A stretch of DNA of 64,000 nt from assembly GCF_027912835.1 (NCBI RefSeq), contig NZ_CP115768.1, forward strand, positions 2,658,501-2,722,500, given 5' to 3'. This DNA comes from Paracoccus sediminicola. Its GTDB lineage: Bacteria > Pseudomonadota > Alphaproteobacteria > Rhodobacterales > Rhodobacteraceae. The notes under the pieces are model-generated. The model had not been told where the DNA came from, did not search any database, and worked only from the letters and a program-made list of their open reading frames with translations. The translations under genes were made by a program, and so were the position numbers. Numbering within the stretch: position 1 is the first letter of the stretch; each line of letters opens with the position of its first letter. Positions 17,718 to 28,830 of this stretch are shown piece by piece.

Positions 17718-18186
17718 ATCCCCGTTTGAAGTCCCGACAAAGCTGCGTCTGCGGATCGAGCCTGATGTAATCCTTGGAACTGATCTTCTTCATCTCTAGC
17801 GAATACTTCCACTCGCTCTCCCAGCGGTCGCGGATGCCGTTGCGATAGAACATCGCCATGATCTGATCGACATAGGGCGGGATGATGGTCGTATTGGGAA
17901 TGCGCGGAGCATGAAAGCCAATCGTCGCGCCCGAGCCGAGACAGGCATTGCGCATCGTGATCAGCATGGTGCAGGCCGAGCGGCAATAGCCCCGGACCTC
18001 GACCCGCTTCCCCGAATTTTCCAGCTTCGAGCGCAGCCGCACCATTTCCAGCACGTTGCCGCCCCGATGGTTGCGCACGACGATGCGGCTCTCGCTCTCG
18101 CGAATATCGGCTTGCACGGCGAGCGGCAGGGTCACGGCGAGGACCAGGACAGAGAAACGGGCCATACGGGCAAAGACGCTGAACAT
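17716..18186 (-). CDS. Secreted ClpP-like/COG3904-type protein
   Basis: A 156-residue protein with an N-terminal signal peptide (hydrophobic run ending near AVQA, about residue 26). The core GYCRSACTMLITMRNACLGSG followed by GFHAPR resembles periplasmic ClpP/crotonase-fold proteins, in which a Ser in SAC is the nucleophile. Four cysteines could form disulfides. Function unknown; a periplasmic protease is the best guess. It is monocistronic and convergent with the ABC exporter. Confidence 0.7.
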   Translation of the reverse strand: MFSVFARMARFSVLVLAVTLPLAVQADIRESESRIVVRNHRGGNVLEMVRLRSKLENSGKRVEVRGYCRSACTMLITMRNACLGSGATIGFHAPRIPNTTIIPPYVDQIMAMFYRNGIRDRWESEWKYSLEMKKISSKDYIRLDPQTQLCRDFKRG

Positions 18187-18361
18187 GAGCGTAATCTAGC
18201 CTGCTCGCGCGTCAGAAAAAGTGACAGCTGCGTGATCCGTTCCGCCGGGCGATGACAATATTGACACAGGTGGCCTCAGAGTTCCGTCTCGCGGCGCGGC
18301 ACTAGTGCGAATCGTGCGGTTATCCGCAGAATCCGCCCGACAGATTTCAAGGAGATGAATT

Positions 18362-18877
18362 ATGAGAGGACGCATCATGTGGATCATCATTGGCCTGCTG
18401 TCGATTCTCGCCGGGGTGCTGGCGCTGGCCAACCCCTTCGCGGCGACGCTGACGGCCGAGCTTTTGGCCGGCTGGTCATTCCTGTTCATCGGCCTGCTTC
18501 AGATCATTGCCGCGTTCCAGATCCGCGGCACGGGCGGCAAGCTTTGGGTCGTGCTGCTGGGCGCGGCCTGCATCTTCCTGGGCATCTTCCTGCTGCGCAA
18601 TCCGCTTGCCGGCGTCGTGTCGCTGACCATTCTGGCAGCGATCAGCTTTCTGGCCGGCGGAATCTTCAAGATTTTCCTTGCCTTCGATTTCCGCGGCACC
18701 AACGCCTTCTGGCTGGTGCTTCTCAGCGGCATTGTCTCGGTGGCGCTGGCGCTGATGATCTTCGGCAATTTCCCTGCCTCGGCACTGACCATTCTGGGCG
18801 TGCTGCTCGCGGTCGAGCTGATCTCGACGGGGGTGTCGATGGTCGCGCTGTCGACGACGCGCAAGGCCACCGATTAA
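18362..18877 (+). CDS. HdeD-family membrane protein (DUF308)
   Basis: A 171-residue protein with six helices and the duplicated DUF308 pattern (ILAGVLALANPFAA... and IFLGIFLLRNPLAG). HdeD is an acid-resistance membrane protein in enterics; the role in alphaproteobacteria is not established. Start at 18362 follows AAGGAGATGAATT. A TTGACA sequence lies about 100 bp upstream. Confidence 0.85.
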   Translation: MRGRIMWIIIGLLSILAGVLALANPFAATLTAELLAGWSFLFIGLLQIIAAFQIRGTGGKLWVVLLGAACIFLGIFLLRNPLAGVVSLTILAAISFLAGGIFKIFLAFDFRGTNAFWLVLLSGIVSVALALMIFGNFPASALTILGVLLAVELISTGVSMVALSTTRKATD

Positions 18878-18898
18878 GCCGCTCAGGGGCGGGCGGTC

Positions 18899-19255
18899 TC
18901 AGCGAATGGTCAGCACAGCCTGATCGCCCGCGCCCTTTCCGGCGGTGAAGATGATCCGGTCGCCCTCGATCTGGACAAGCTGACAGTCGCGCGCCCATTC
19001 GCGGCTCCCCCAGGCCAGCTTCCGGCAGAACCAGCCCGACTGCCAGTCCCAGCTTCCGCTGACCGAAGCGCCGAGCGCGCTTCCGGTGATGCGTCCGTCC
19101 GGCAATACCGACAGCGAGATCCCGGTCCGGCTGAGCGTCCGCCCTTCGACCGCCGAAAGAAATCCCTCGCGTGAGGTGATCCGCTCTGCCGCCTGTGCAA
19201 GCGCGGGGGTCAGCGCCACCAGCAGCGCAAGCGAGATGCGTCGGGTCGCGGTCAT
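18899..19255 (-). CDS. Small secreted protein of unknown function
   Basis: A 118-residue protein with a clear signal peptide (MTATRRISLALLVALTPALA) and a beta-rich mature part: a SGSWDW segment, two cysteines around GWFCRKLAWGSREWARDCQL, and a C-terminal strand. It resembles small periplasmic Rhodobacterales proteins, but I do not recognise a named family. The start at 19255 has GGAGG upstream. Confidence 0.7.
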   Translation of the reverse strand: MTATRRISLALLVALTPALAQAAERITSREGFLSAVEGRTLSRTGISLSVLPDGRITGSALGASVSGSWDWQSGWFCRKLAWGSREWARDCQLVQIEGDRIIFTAGKGAGDQAVLTIR

Positions 19256-19371
19256 GTCGGGCTCCTCCATGGCTCATCCGTCCGCTGAATGAGACGCGCC
19301 GCGGCGGGCAAAAGTTGCGCCACCTGCGCTGATCTCTTTTCGCAGCGCCGCGAATCGCTTATGTGCAGCGG

Positions 19372-20739
19372 ATGCAAGCGAACCCGCCCAATCTGCGCCC
19401 CGATCTCGCCCGCGCCACGGTTCCCGACGCGCCGCGCCGCGACGGGCAGCCGACCATCGGGATGGTCAGCCTCGGCTGTCCCAAGGCGCTCGTCGATAGC
19501 GAACGCATCCTGACCCGGCTGCGGGCCGAGGGCTATGCGATCAGCCCGGATTATGCGGGCGCGGATGCGGTGATCGTGAACACCTGCGGTTTTCTGGACA
19601 GCGCCAAGGCGGAAAGCCTCGATGCGATCGGCGAGGCGCTGACCGAGAACGGTCGGGTCATCGTCACCGGCTGCCTGGGCGCCGAGCCGGACTATATCAC
19701 CGGCGCGCACCCCAAGGTTCTGGCCGTCACCGGGCCGCATCAATATGAACAGGTGCTGGACGCGGTGCATGGCGCGGTTCCGCCCGCGCCCGATCCTTTC
19801 GTGGATCTGCTGCCCGCAAGCAGCGTCAGCCTGACACCCCGCCATTACAGCTATCTGAAGATTTCCGAGGGCTGTAACCACAAATGCAAATTCTGCATCA
19901 TCCCCGATATGCGCGGCCGTCTGGTCAGCCGCCCGGCCCATGCGGTTATCCGGGAAGCCGAAAAGCTGGTCGCGGCGGGGGTGAAGGAACTGCTGGTGAT
20001 CTCGCAGGACACCTCTGCTTATGGTGTGGACCTTAAGCACGCCGAGGATCGCGGCCACCGCGCCCATATCACCGATCTCGCCCGCGATCTGGGTTCGCTT
20101 GGGGCATGGGTGCGGTTGCATTACGTCTATCCCTATCCGCATGTCCGCAATCTGATCCCGCTTATGGCGGAAGGGCTGGTGCTGCCCTATCTGGATATTC
20201 CGTTCCAGCACGCCCATCCCGATACGCTCAAACGCATGGCCCGCCCCGCAGCGGCGGCGAAAACGCTGGACGAGATCGCCGCATGGCGCGACATCTGCCC
20301 GGACATTACCCTGCGTTCCACCTTTATCGTCGGCTATCCCGGCGAGACCGAGGCCGAATTCCAGACGCTTCTGGACTGGCTGGATGAAGCGCAACTGGAC
20401 CGGGTCGGCGCGTTCCAATACGAAAACGTCGCCGGTGCGCGGGCCAATGACCTGCTCGACCACGTGCCGGAGGATGTGAAGCAGGACCGTTTCGAACGCT
20501 TCATGCAGAAGGCGCAGGCGATCTCGGGGTCCAAGCTGGCCAGCAAGGTCGGCACCCGGATTGAGGTGATCGTGGACGAGGTGGACGACGAAGCCGCGAC
20601 CTGCCGCACCAAAGCCGACGCGCCGGAAATCGACGGCAACCTGTTCATCGACGAGGGGTTCGAGCGCCTCAAACCCGGCGATATCGTCAGCGTCACAGTC
20701 GATGAGGCCGGCGAATATGACCTCTGGGGCCGGCTGTGA
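19372..20739 (+). CDS. rimO: Ribosomal protein S12 methylthiotransferase RimO
   Basis: A 455-residue radical-SAM enzyme that methylthiolates Asp88 of S12. An N-terminal UPF0004 domain ([12 protein letters not shown] and [10 protein letters not shown] carry cluster cysteines) is followed by the radical-SAM motif CNHKCKFC at about residues 168-175 and a C-terminal TRAM domain ending DLWGRL. I prefer the ATG at 19372; a GTG at 19363 is also possible. Confidence 0.95.
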   Translation: MQANPPNLRPDLARATVPDAPRRDGQPTIGMVSLGCPKALVDSERILTRLRAEGYAISPDYAGADAVIVNTCGFLDSAKAESLDAIGEALTENGRVIVTGCLGAEPDYITGAHPKVLAVTGPHQYEQVLDAVHGAVPPAPDPFVDLLPASSVSLTPRHYSYLKISEGCNHKCKFCIIPDMRGRLVSRPAHAVIREAEKLVAAGVKELLVISQDTSAYGVDLKHAEDRGHRAHITDLARDLGSLGAWVRLHYVYPYPHVRNLIPLMAEGLVLPYLDIPFQHAHPDTLKRMARPAAAAKTLDEIAAWRDICPDITLRSTFIVGYPGETEAEFQTLLDWLDEAQLDRVGAFQYENVAGARANDLLDHVPEDVKQDRFERFMQKAQAISGSKLASKVGTRIEVIVDEVDDEAATCRTKADAPEIDGNLFIDEGFERLKPGDIVSVTVDEAGEYDLWGRL

Positions 20740-20823
20740 TCGCCGCGACCTTCCCGCCGCGCTTCAACTTCGCCGTTGCATCGCCTAAATAGCCCCCAAA
20801 CCCCTATCCGACAGGAGCGCCCG

Positions 20824-22479
20824 ATGGCAGCCTATGAATTCGTCTATCACATGGACGGCGTGTCCAAGACCTATCCCGGCGGCAAGAAGGTCTTTGAGAA
20901 TATCCGCCTGAACTTCCTGCCCGGCGTCAAGATCGGCGTTGTCGGCGTGAACGGTGCCGGTAAATCGACGCTGCTGAAGATCATGGCCGGGCTCGACAAG
21001 GATTTTCAGGGCGAGGCCTGGGCGGCCAAGGGCGCCAAGGTTGGTTATCTGCCGCAGGAGCCGCAACTCGATGAATCGCTGAACGTTCGCGAAAACGTCA
21101 TGCTTGGTGTGGCGGAAAAGAAAGCTAAGCTGGACCGCTTCAACGAGCTGGCGATGAACTATTCCGACGAAACCGCCGATGAGATGGCGAAGCTTCAGGA
21201 CGAAATCGACGCCGAAAACCTGTGGGATCTTGACAGCCAGATCGACGTCGCGATGGAGGCCCTGCGCTGCCCGCCCGACGAGGCCGATGTCTCGACCCTT
21301 TCAGGCGGCGAACGCCGCCGTGTGGCGCTGTGCAAGCTGCTGCTGGAAGCGCCCGACATGCTGCTGCTGGACGAACCGACCAACCATCTGGATGCGGAAA
21401 CCATCGCCTGGCTTCAAAAGCACCTGATCGAATATCCCGGCACGATCCTTGTCGTGACCCATGACCGCTATTTCCTCGACGACATCACTGGCTGGATTCT
21501 CGAACTGGATCGCGGGCGCGGCATTCCCTATGAGGGCAATTATTCCTCGTGGCTGGAACAGAAGGCCAAGCGGCTGGAACAGGAAGCGCGTGAGGACAAG
21601 GCCCGCCAGAAGACGCTGGAACGCGAATTGGAATGGATCCGCGCCGGGGCCAAGGCCCGTCAGGCAAAACAGAAGGCCCGGATCAACGCCTATAACGAAA
21701 TGGCGTCGAAGTCCGAGCGTGAAAAACTGTCCCGCGCCCAGATCATCATCCCGAATGGCGAACGCCTCGGATCCAAGGTGATCGAGGTCGAGGGGCTGAA
21801 AAAGGCCATGGGCGACAAGCTTCTGATCGAGGATCTGTCCTTCAGCCTGCCGCCGGGCGGCATTGTCGGCGTGATCGGCCCGAACGGTGCCGGTAAATCG
21901 ACGCTGTTCCGCATGCTGACCGGTCAGGAACAGCCCGATGCGGGCGAGATCAGCTATGGCGACACGGTCGAGCTGTCTTATGTCGACCAGTCCCGCGACG
22001 CGCTTGGCGGCGACAAGACCGTGTGGGAGGAAATCTCCGGCGGGGCCGAGCAGATCGAGCTGGGCGACGTGTCGATGAACTCTCGCGCCTATGCATCGGC
22101 GTTCAACTTCAAGGGCGGCGATCAGCAGAAGAAGGTCGGCCAGCTGTCAGGGGGTGAGCGCAACCGCGTCCACATGGCCAAGCTGCTGAAATCCGGCGGC
22201 AATGTGCTGCTGCTTGACGAACCGACCAACGATCTGGATGTCGAGACGTTGCAGGCTTTGGAGGCCGCGCTTGACGATTTCGCCGGCTGCGCAGTGATCA
22301 TCAGCCACGACCGCTTCTTCCTCGACCGTCTGTGCACGCATATCCTCGCGTTTGAGGGCGATGCGCATGTCGAATGGTTCGAGGGCAACTTCGAGGATTA
22401 CGAGGCGGATAAGATCAGGCGTCTGGGGCCGGATGCTGTGGAGCCGAAGCGGGTGAAATACAAGAAGTTCAGCCGCTGA
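20824..22479 (+). CDS. ettA: Energy-dependent translational throttle protein EttA
   Basis: A 551-residue soluble ABC-F ATPase that binds the ribosomal E site. Two ABC cassettes have Walker A GVNGAGKST and GPNGAGKST and Walker B LLLDEPTNHLD and LLLDEPTNDLD, joined by the basic, charged linker (RARQKTLERELEWIRAG region) that reaches the ribosome. The start at 20824 follows GACAGGAGCGCCCG; an upstream in-frame ATG adds an unlike extension. Confidence 0.95.
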   Translation: MAAYEFVYHMDGVSKTYPGGKKVFENIRLNFLPGVKIGVVGVNGAGKSTLLKIMAGLDKDFQGEAWAAKGAKVGYLPQEPQLDESLNVRENVMLGVAEKKAKLDRFNELAMNYSDETADEMAKLQDEIDAENLWDLDSQIDVAMEALRCPPDEADVSTLSGGERRRVALCKLLLEAPDMLLLDEPTNHLDAETIAWLQKHLIEYPGTILVVTHDRYFLDDITGWILELDRGRGIPYEGNYSSWLEQKAKRLEQEAREDKARQKTLERELEWIRAGAKARQAKQKARINAYNEMASKSEREKLSRAQIIIPNGERLGSKVIEVEGLKKAMGDKLLIEDLSFSLPPGGIVGVIGPNGAGKSTLFRMLTGQEQPDAGEISYGDTVELSYVDQSRDALGGDKTVWEEISGGAEQIELGDVSMNSRAYASAFNFKGGDQQKKVGQLSGGERNRVHMAKLLKSGGNVLLLDEPTNDLDVETLQALEAALDDFAGCAVIISHDRFFLDRLCTHILAFEGDAHVEWFEGNFEDYEADKIRRLGPDAVEPKRVKYKKFSR

Positions 22480-22655
22480 CCTGACGCGGCGCGCGCCCAC
22501 CGCGCCGCAGACCAGCTTTTGTCGGTCACGGGCGCGGCCTTGTCGTGCCCGCCCTCCGGCCCGCGGGCCGGCAGATCATTGAACATCGCACTGAAAACCG
22601 GCAGAAACCCTCTGTCCGGCGGGTCCGGCAAACCGTAAAGACATGAGGTCAATGC

Positions 22656-23885
22656 ATGTTCCGCTGGCTACAAAGCGGCTGGATGATCCGGCTGAAAGAG
22701 CAGCTTCGCAAGATGTGGGTCCGCGTGACGCTCTACAGCATCGCGGGTATTGCCCTGGCGCTGACGGCGCAGTTTGTCGGGCCCTATCTGCCTTATATTC
22801 CCAAAATCGACCTGGCCTCCGGCTCGGTCGGGTCGCTGCTGAACATCATCGCATCGTCGATGCTGGCGGTAACCACCTTCTCGATGTCGATCATCGTTTC
22901 GGCCTATAGCTCGGCCACGGCCAACGCCACGCCCCGCGCCACACGCCTGCTGGAAGAGGACCGCGTCGCCCAGACTGCTGTATCGATCTTCATCGGCTCG
23001 TTCCTCTTCTCGATCGTCGGCATCATCGGGCTGTCGGCGGGGCTGTATCCCGACAATGCGCGCGTGCTGCTGTTCATTGCCACGCTGCTGGACATCTTCC
23101 TGATCACTTGGGCGCTGCTGCGCTGGGTCAACCACCTTAACGAGTTCGGCCGGATGAGCGACATCATCGACCGGATCGAACGCGCCGCGATGGAACCCGC
23201 CAAGCGGTTCCGCGAAAATCCGTCGCTTGGCGCGGTGCCCCGGCAGGCGGCGCTGGAACGGTCGATCAAGGTCCATGCGCAACGCGCTGGCTATGTCCGC
23301 TATATCGACTTCGCCGAGATGCAGAAGGCAGCCAAGACCGCTGAAACCGAGGTCGAGGTGCTGCGCATGCCTGGCAAATACGTGCATCGCGGCGAGGCTC
23401 TGCTGGGTCTCCGTGACGAGATCGGCGACGAATTCGTCCAGGCCATGCGCAATTCCTTCACCATCGGAGAGTCGCGCAGTTTCGAACAGGATCTGCAATA
23501 TGGCATGACCGTTCTGGGCGAGGTGGCCAGCAAGGCGCTTTCGCCTGGCATCAACGATCCGGGCACTGCCATCGAGGTGCTCCGCGCGGGCACGAGGGTG
23601 CTTCAGGCCTATCACGATCAGCCCGAGGGCGATCAGGCGCCCGATTACGACCGCGTCTTCGCCCCGCCGCTGGACGTGCCGCAGATGTACGCCAACTTTT
23701 TCGCGCCGATCGCCCGTGACGGTGTCTCGACGCTCGAAGTCCAGCAGACGCTGCTGGACTGTCTTGGCGCGTTGGCGGTCAGCGGTCATCTGCCAGCGGC
23801 GCGGCGCGAGGCCGAACGGGCGCGGAACCGTTCGGGCAAGGTGATTACCGAAGACTGGGAACGGCAGATTCTGGGCATCGAGTGA
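22656..23885 (+). CDS. DUF2254 membrane protein
   Basis: A 409-residue protein: four hydrophobic segments in the first about 160 residues and a long soluble C-terminal part. SLLNIIASSMLAVTTFSMSI and SSATANATPR are typical of DUF2254. Function unknown. It lies 176 bp after ettA; that gap is GC-rich and shows no gene. No obvious partner gene. Confidence 0.85.
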   Translation: MFRWLQSGWMIRLKEQLRKMWVRVTLYSIAGIALALTAQFVGPYLPYIPKIDLASGSVGSLLNIIASSMLAVTTFSMSIIVSAYSSATANATPRATRLLEEDRVAQTAVSIFIGSFLFSIVGIIGLSAGLYPDNARVLLFIATLLDIFLITWALLRWVNHLNEFGRMSDIIDRIERAAMEPAKRFRENPSLGAVPRQAALERSIKVHAQRAGYVRYIDFAEMQKAAKTAETEVEVLRMPGKYVHRGEALLGLRDEIGDEFVQAMRNSFTIGESRSFEQDLQYGMTVLGEVASKALSPGINDPGTAIEVLRAGTRVLQAYHDQPEGDQAPDYDRVFAPPLDVPQMYANFFAPIARDGVSTLEVQQTLLDCLGALAVSGHLPAARREAERARNRSGKVITEDWERQILGIE

Positions 23886-23889
23886 ACGC

Positions 23890-23917
23890 AAAAGGGGCGG
23901 CCCCGCGGGACCGCCCC
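23890..23917 (-). terminator. Terminator after the outer-membrane protein gene
   Basis: GGGGCGG and CCGCCCC form a stem that can extend inward through CCCGCGGG; AAAA on its left gives a U run for the minus strand. It also lies just after the DUF2254 gene. Confidence 0.7.
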
Positions 23918-23939
23918 GAACCTTGCCGGACGGCGCGAA

Positions 23940-24842
23940 TCAGAACCGATACGAGGCGCGAAGCTGAAGCAGGTCCAGCTTCAGTTCTTGCCCGTCAACA
24001 CTGTGCACATCATCGAATTCCTGCACGCTGTATTCGGCGCCGAGCGTCACGCGCTCGTTGACCTTGAACATCCCGCCAAGACCATAGGTGACCCCGGTCT
24101 CCGACAGGTCGCCATCGGCGATCTTGGCGCCACCGACCGTCGCATAAGGCATGAAACGGCCCATGTCATAGCCGGCCCGCGCCCGCAGCCGGGTCAGCCC
24201 CATGGTGCGGGAATCGTTGCTGAGCTTGTTGTAATCCAGCTCTCCGCCCAGAACGAAACGCCCGAAATCATGCATATAGCCGATATGGGCGCCCATCGCG
24301 TCCAGATCGCCGTCGTCATAGGGTGCCAGCGGATCCGCCATTTGCGGATTGGCCGCGCGCAGGATCGGACGCTGCGCGGTGGTGGCGTGATCGCCGCCGC
24401 CCGAGCCGCCTTCGTGGTCGCCGCCACCCTCGTGATCGCCCTCGTCCGAACCGCCGCCCTCGTGATCGCCCTCATCCGAGCCGCCATCCTCGTGATCGCC
24501 CTCGTCGGTGGACCCGCCATCCTCATGGTCGCCGCCACCCCCGTTATCACCATCATCGCCGCCGCCGCCATTACCTCCGCCGCCGCCGGAATCGTGGTCG
24601 CTGCCACCGCCACCGGGGTTCGGGTCGCCGCCGTCATCATCGTTATTCGACGCCGGATATGACAAATCGGTATCGCCGCCACCATACTGGACCCCGGCGT
24701 AGAAGCCCGACCAGCTTGCAATTGGCGCCTGAAGGACCACCGGCGGCGCAACGGTGTCGACCGTCGGAGCCACATAACCGCCCGCCGTCGCCGATCCTGC
24801 AAAAAGCGCAGCAACGGCTGCGGTCGTCATAAATTTTGTCAT
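23940..24842 (-). CDS. Outer-membrane beta-barrel with Asp/His/Gly-rich insert
   Basis: A 300-residue protein. A signal peptide (cleavage after SATA, about residue 20) precedes a first barrel strand (SWSGFYAGVQYGGG), then about 100 residues of Gly/Asp/His/Glu repeats, then five to seven further strands ending in the aromatic C-terminal Phe (LRASYRF) expected for insertion by BAM. The barrel is of the opacity/OmpA-like type. The repeat unit SDEGDHEGGG is encoded by a 30-bp tandem repeat. The start at 24842 has a strong AGGAGG. The insert would face outside or the periplasm and could bind divalent metal; that is inference. Confidence 0.85.
   Translation of the reverse strand: MTKFMTTAAVAALFAGSATAGGYVAPTVDTVAPPVVLQAPIASWSGFYAGVQYGGGDTDLSYPASNNDDDGGDPNPGGGGSDHDSGGGGGNGGGGDDGDNGGGGDHEDGGSTDEGDHEDGGSDEGDHEGGGSDEGDHEGGGDHEGGSGGGDHATTAQRPILRAANPQMADPLAPYDDGDLDAMGAHIGYMHDFGRFVLGGELDYNKLSNDSRTMGLTRLRARAGYDMGRFMPYATVGGAKIADGDLSETGVTYGLGGMFKVNERVTLGAEYSVQEFDDVHSVDGQELKLDLLQLRASYRF
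24421..24533. repeat. 30-bp in-frame tandem repeat in the barrel gene
   Basis: Units beginning CCGCC at 24421, 24451 and 24481 repeat with a 30-bp period, with a shorter degenerate copy after 24514. They encode (S/T)DEGDHE(G/D)GG. Such repeats expand and contract by slippage, so copy number may vary between strains. Confidence 0.8.
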
Positions 24843-25295
24843 CTTCAACCTCCTGACTGAATAAAGACTGCGCGGAGGTAACGCGGTGCCCTGACTCTGG
24901 GCAGTAACAAGTTGGCAATTGGTCACTGCCGTTGCCGCTGTGCAACTATCTAAAGCTATATGTGAAAGTTAACTCTCTGAGTGCCGTGAACCTAGTGCCA
25001 TGTTAAGGTTACGATAAGTAATAGAGGCGGGTTCACTGCCCGAACGGTTCAGTCGCTGATCTGGCTGATCACATATTCGTGTAGGGCCACAGAGAGGCTG
25101 CTATATCAGCAACTTATGATTGCGCGCTGAGTTTCTTACGCGCTTGACGTGTGAAATTGCTGCTGCACATAGGGTCTGCACGACTCGCCGAGAGTCGCCT
25201 GTCTGCCGCGGAACAGCGTGACCCTGCGTCGCCGGATTTCGGCTTGGGACAGCCGCCACAGGCACTCGCGCATTTCCGTCTTTGCCAAGACAGGC
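24843..25295. other. AT-richer intergenic region
   Basis: 453 bp with no convincing gene. The part at 24940-25030 is AT-rich and likely holds the promoter of the outer-membrane protein (several -10-like hexamers on the minus strand, such as TATAGC and TAGATA). A 6-bp inverted repeat CGACTC/GAGTCG lies at 25181-25197, shortly after a plus-strand TTGACG-N17-ACATAG, so a small plus-strand RNA is possible. Confidence 0.4.
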
Positions 25296-25508
25296 TCAGG
25301 AAGTCATCTGCCGTGATTTGTTGCAGTCGCGCCCCTGCATCGGCAGCACCGGAAGCGGAATTGCCGGATCGGCGGGAAGACTGCTGTCGGGCGCGGCCCC
25401 GGTCTCGGGGGCGGTCTCGGGTGCAGGCGTGACCGGCTTGGCCTCCTGCGCGGCGACGGGCAGGCTGAGAAAAGCGGCGACAGCGGCGGTGATCGTCAGT
25501 CGGAACAT
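25296..25508 (-). CDS. Short secreted Pro/Ala-rich protein
   Basis: A 70-residue protein with a signal peptide (MFRLTITAAVAAFLSLPVAA) and a mature part made largely of Pro, Ala, Glu and Thr, ending LPMQGRDCNKSRQMTS. AAAGGAAC precedes the start. No family recognised. It is upstream of nothing obvious; a small periplasmic linker-like or vestigial protein. Confidence 0.5.
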   Translation of the reverse strand: MFRLTITAAVAAFLSLPVAAQEAKPVTPAPETAPETGAAPDSSLPADPAIPLPVLPMQGRDCNKSRQMTS

Positions 25509-25640
25509 GGCGGTTCCTTTCTTCGATGCGGGACCAGTTGCGCAGTCATTCTAACGCGAAAGCTGCGCGTCACCTAATCACGCTTTCACCGCCCCTGTGG
25601 ACGCGCGGTGCACACCCGGCGCAGACCGGCTTACGCATGT

Positions 25641-25666
25641 AAAAGGCCGCACCCGAAAGCGCGGCC
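25641..25666 (-). terminator. Terminator after nrdF
   Basis: GGCCGC and GCGGCC pair around a 10-nt loop; AAAA on the left becomes a U run on the minus strand. It lies 27 bp beyond the nrdF stop. Confidence 0.75.
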
Positions 25667-25692
25667 GGTTTGCGTGATGGCGAAAGCCGGGA

Positions 25693-26685
<993 letters not shown>

Positions 26686-28830
26686 TTACAGCGTGCAGGA
26701 AACGCAGCCCTCGACCTCGGTCCCTTCAAGGGCGGCCTGGCGCAGGCGGATATAGTAGATGGTCTTGATGCCCTTTTTCCAGGCGTAGATCTGGGCGCGG
26801 TTGATGTCGCGCGTCGTGGCATCGGCGGGGAAGAACAGGGTCAGCGACAGGCCCTGATCGACATGCTGGGTCGCGGCGGCATAGGTGTCGATGATCGCCT
26901 CGGGGCCGATCTCGTAGGCGTCGCGGTAATATTCCAGATTGTCATTGGTCATATAGGGCGCGGGATAATAGACGCGGCCGATCTTGCCTTCCTTGCGGAC
27001 CTCGATCTTGGCGGTGATCGGGTGGATCGAGGAGGTGGCGTAGTTGATATAGCTGATCGAGCCGGTCGGCGGCACCGCCTGCAGGTTGCGGTTATATAGC
27101 CCGTCGGTCATCACCGCGTCGCGCAGGGTGGCCCATTCCTCACGCGTGGGAACGGGGATGCCGGCATCCGCGAACAGTTCCGTCACGCGCTCTGTTTCGG
27201 GCAGCCAGTCACGCCCGGTATATTTGTTGAAGAAGGTGCCATCGGCATATTTCGACTGCTCGAAGCCCGCGAAGCTTCTGCCACGCTCTTTCGCCAGGGC
27301 GTTCGAGGCCCGCAGCGCGTGATACAGCACCGTCGCGAAATAGATATTGGTGAAGTCGATCCCTTCGGGCGATCCGTAATGGATACGCTCGCGCGCCAGA
27401 TAGCCGTGCAGGTTCATCTGGCCAAGGCCGATCGCATGGCCCTCGTCATTGCCCTTGCGGATGGACGGGACCGAATCAATGGCCGACATTTCGGACACGG
27501 CGTTCAGCGCCCGGATGGCGGTGCCGACGGTTGCCGCCAGATCGCCGCTATCCATGGCCTTGGCAATATTCAGCGAGCCGAGATTGCAGGAAATATCCGT
27601 GCCCATCTGCGCATACGACAGATCGTCATTGAATTCCGAGGCCGTGTTCACCTGCAGAATTTCGCTGCACAGGTTCGACATGGCGATGCGGCCCGCGATG
27701 GGGTTCGCGGCGTTCACCGTGTCCTCGAACATGATATAGGGATAGCCGGATTCGAACTGGATTTCCGCGATGGTCTGGAAGAAGGCGCGGGCATTGATCT
27801 TCTTTTTGCGGATCTTCGGGTTGTCGACCATCTCGTGATATTTCTCGGTCACCGAAATGTCCGAGAAGGGCAGGCCATAGACCTTCTGCACATCATGGGG
27901 CGAGAAGAGATACATGTCCTCATTCTTCTTCGCCAGCTCGAAGGTGATGTCGGGGATCACGACACCCAGCGACAGGGTCTTGATGCGGATCTTTTCATCC
28001 GCGTTTTCGCGCTTGGTATCGAGGAAGCGCAGGATATCGGGGTGATGCGCGTTCAGATAGACCGCGCCTGCACCCTGCCTTGCGCCAAGCTGGTTGGCAT
28101 AGCTGAAGCTGTCCTCCAGCAGTTTCATCACCGGGATCACGCCCGAGGACTGGTTGGCGATCTGTTTGATCGGCGCACCATGTTCGCGGATATTGGTCAG
28201 CATCAGCGCGACGCCGCCGCCGCGCTTGGACAGCTGCAGGGCCGAGTTGATGCCGCGCCCGATCGATTCCATGTTGTCTTCGATGCGCAGCAGGAAGCAG
28301 GACACGAATTCCCCCCGCGCTTTCTTGCCGGCATTCAGGAAGGTCGGCGTCGCGGGCTGGAAGCGACCCTCGATGATCTCTTCCATCAGCGACATGGCCA
28401 GCGTCTCGTCGCCGCGGGCCAGGGTCAGGGCGACCATGACGACGCGATCCTCGTAACGCTCCAGGAAGCGTTCGCCGTCCCAGGTTTTCAGCGTATAGGA
28501 GGTGTAATATTTGAACGCGCCAAGGAAGCTGGGGAAGCGGAACTTCTTCCCGTAAGCTTCGTCCCAGATCTTGCGCTGGAAGTTCTTGGAATACTGGTCC
28601 AGCACGGCGGCGTCGTAATAGCCTTCCTCGACCAGATAGCCCAGCTTTTCGTCAAGGCTGTGGAAGAAGACCGTGTTCTGGTTCACATGCTGCAGGAAAT
28701 ACTGCCGCGCCGCCTTGCGGTCCGCGTCGAACTGGATCTGGCCTGCCTCGTCATACAGGTTCAGCATCGCATTCAGCGCATGATAGTCCTTCGCCTCGGG
28801 CGCGGGACGGTTCAGGCGGTCGTCAAGCAT
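26686..28830 (-). CDS. nrdE: Class Ib ribonucleotide reductase alpha subunit
   Basis: A 714-residue catalytic subunit reducing NDPs to dNDPs. It has the [20 protein letters not shown] substrate-site region with an active-site Cys, NLGSLNIAK, the radical-relay Tyr region and the C-terminal redox pair CVSCTL that receives electrons from NrdH. As in other class Ib enzymes there is no N-terminal ATP cone. Its start overlaps the nrdI 3' end by 19 bp. Confidence 0.96.
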   Translation of the reverse strand: MLDDRLNRPAPEAKDYHALNAMLNLYDEAGQIQFDADRKAARQYFLQHVNQNTVFFHSLDEKLGYLVEEGYYDAAVLDQYSKNFQRKIWDEAYGKKFRFPSFLGAFKYYTSYTLKTWDGERFLERYEDRVVMVALTLARGDETLAMSLMEEIIEGRFQPATPTFLNAGKKARGEFVSCFLLRIEDNMESIGRGINSALQLSKRGGGVALMLTNIREHGAPIKQIANQSSGVIPVMKLLEDSFSYANQLGARQGAGAVYLNAHHPDILRFLDTKRENADEKIRIKTLSLGVVIPDITFELAKKNEDMYLFSPHDVQKVYGLPFSDISVTEKYHEMVDNPKIRKKKINARAFFQTIAEIQFESGYPYIMFEDTVNAANPIAGRIAMSNLCSEILQVNTASEFNDDLSYAQMGTDISCNLGSLNIAKAMDSGDLAATVGTAIRALNAVSEMSAIDSVPSIRKGNDEGHAIGLGQMNLHGYLARERIHYGSPEGIDFTNIYFATVLYHALRASNALAKERGRSFAGFEQSKYADGTFFNKYTGRDWLPETERVTELFADAGIPVPTREEWATLRDAVMTDGLYNRNLQAVPPTGSISYINYATSSIHPITAKIEVRKEGKIGRVYYPAPYMTNDNLEYYRDAYEIGPEAIIDTYAAATQHVDQGLSLTLFFPADATTRDINRAQIYAWKKGIKTIYYIRLRQAALEGTEVEGCVSCTL

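Noticed and set aside
24400..24640. CRISPR-like or intergenic repeat array
   Set aside because: The 30-bp repeats have no spacers and stay in frame within the outer-membrane protein gene.
25151..25432. A 93-codon plus-strand gene
   Set aside because: Lies opposite the small secreted protein, Arg/Ser-rich composition, no ribosome site.
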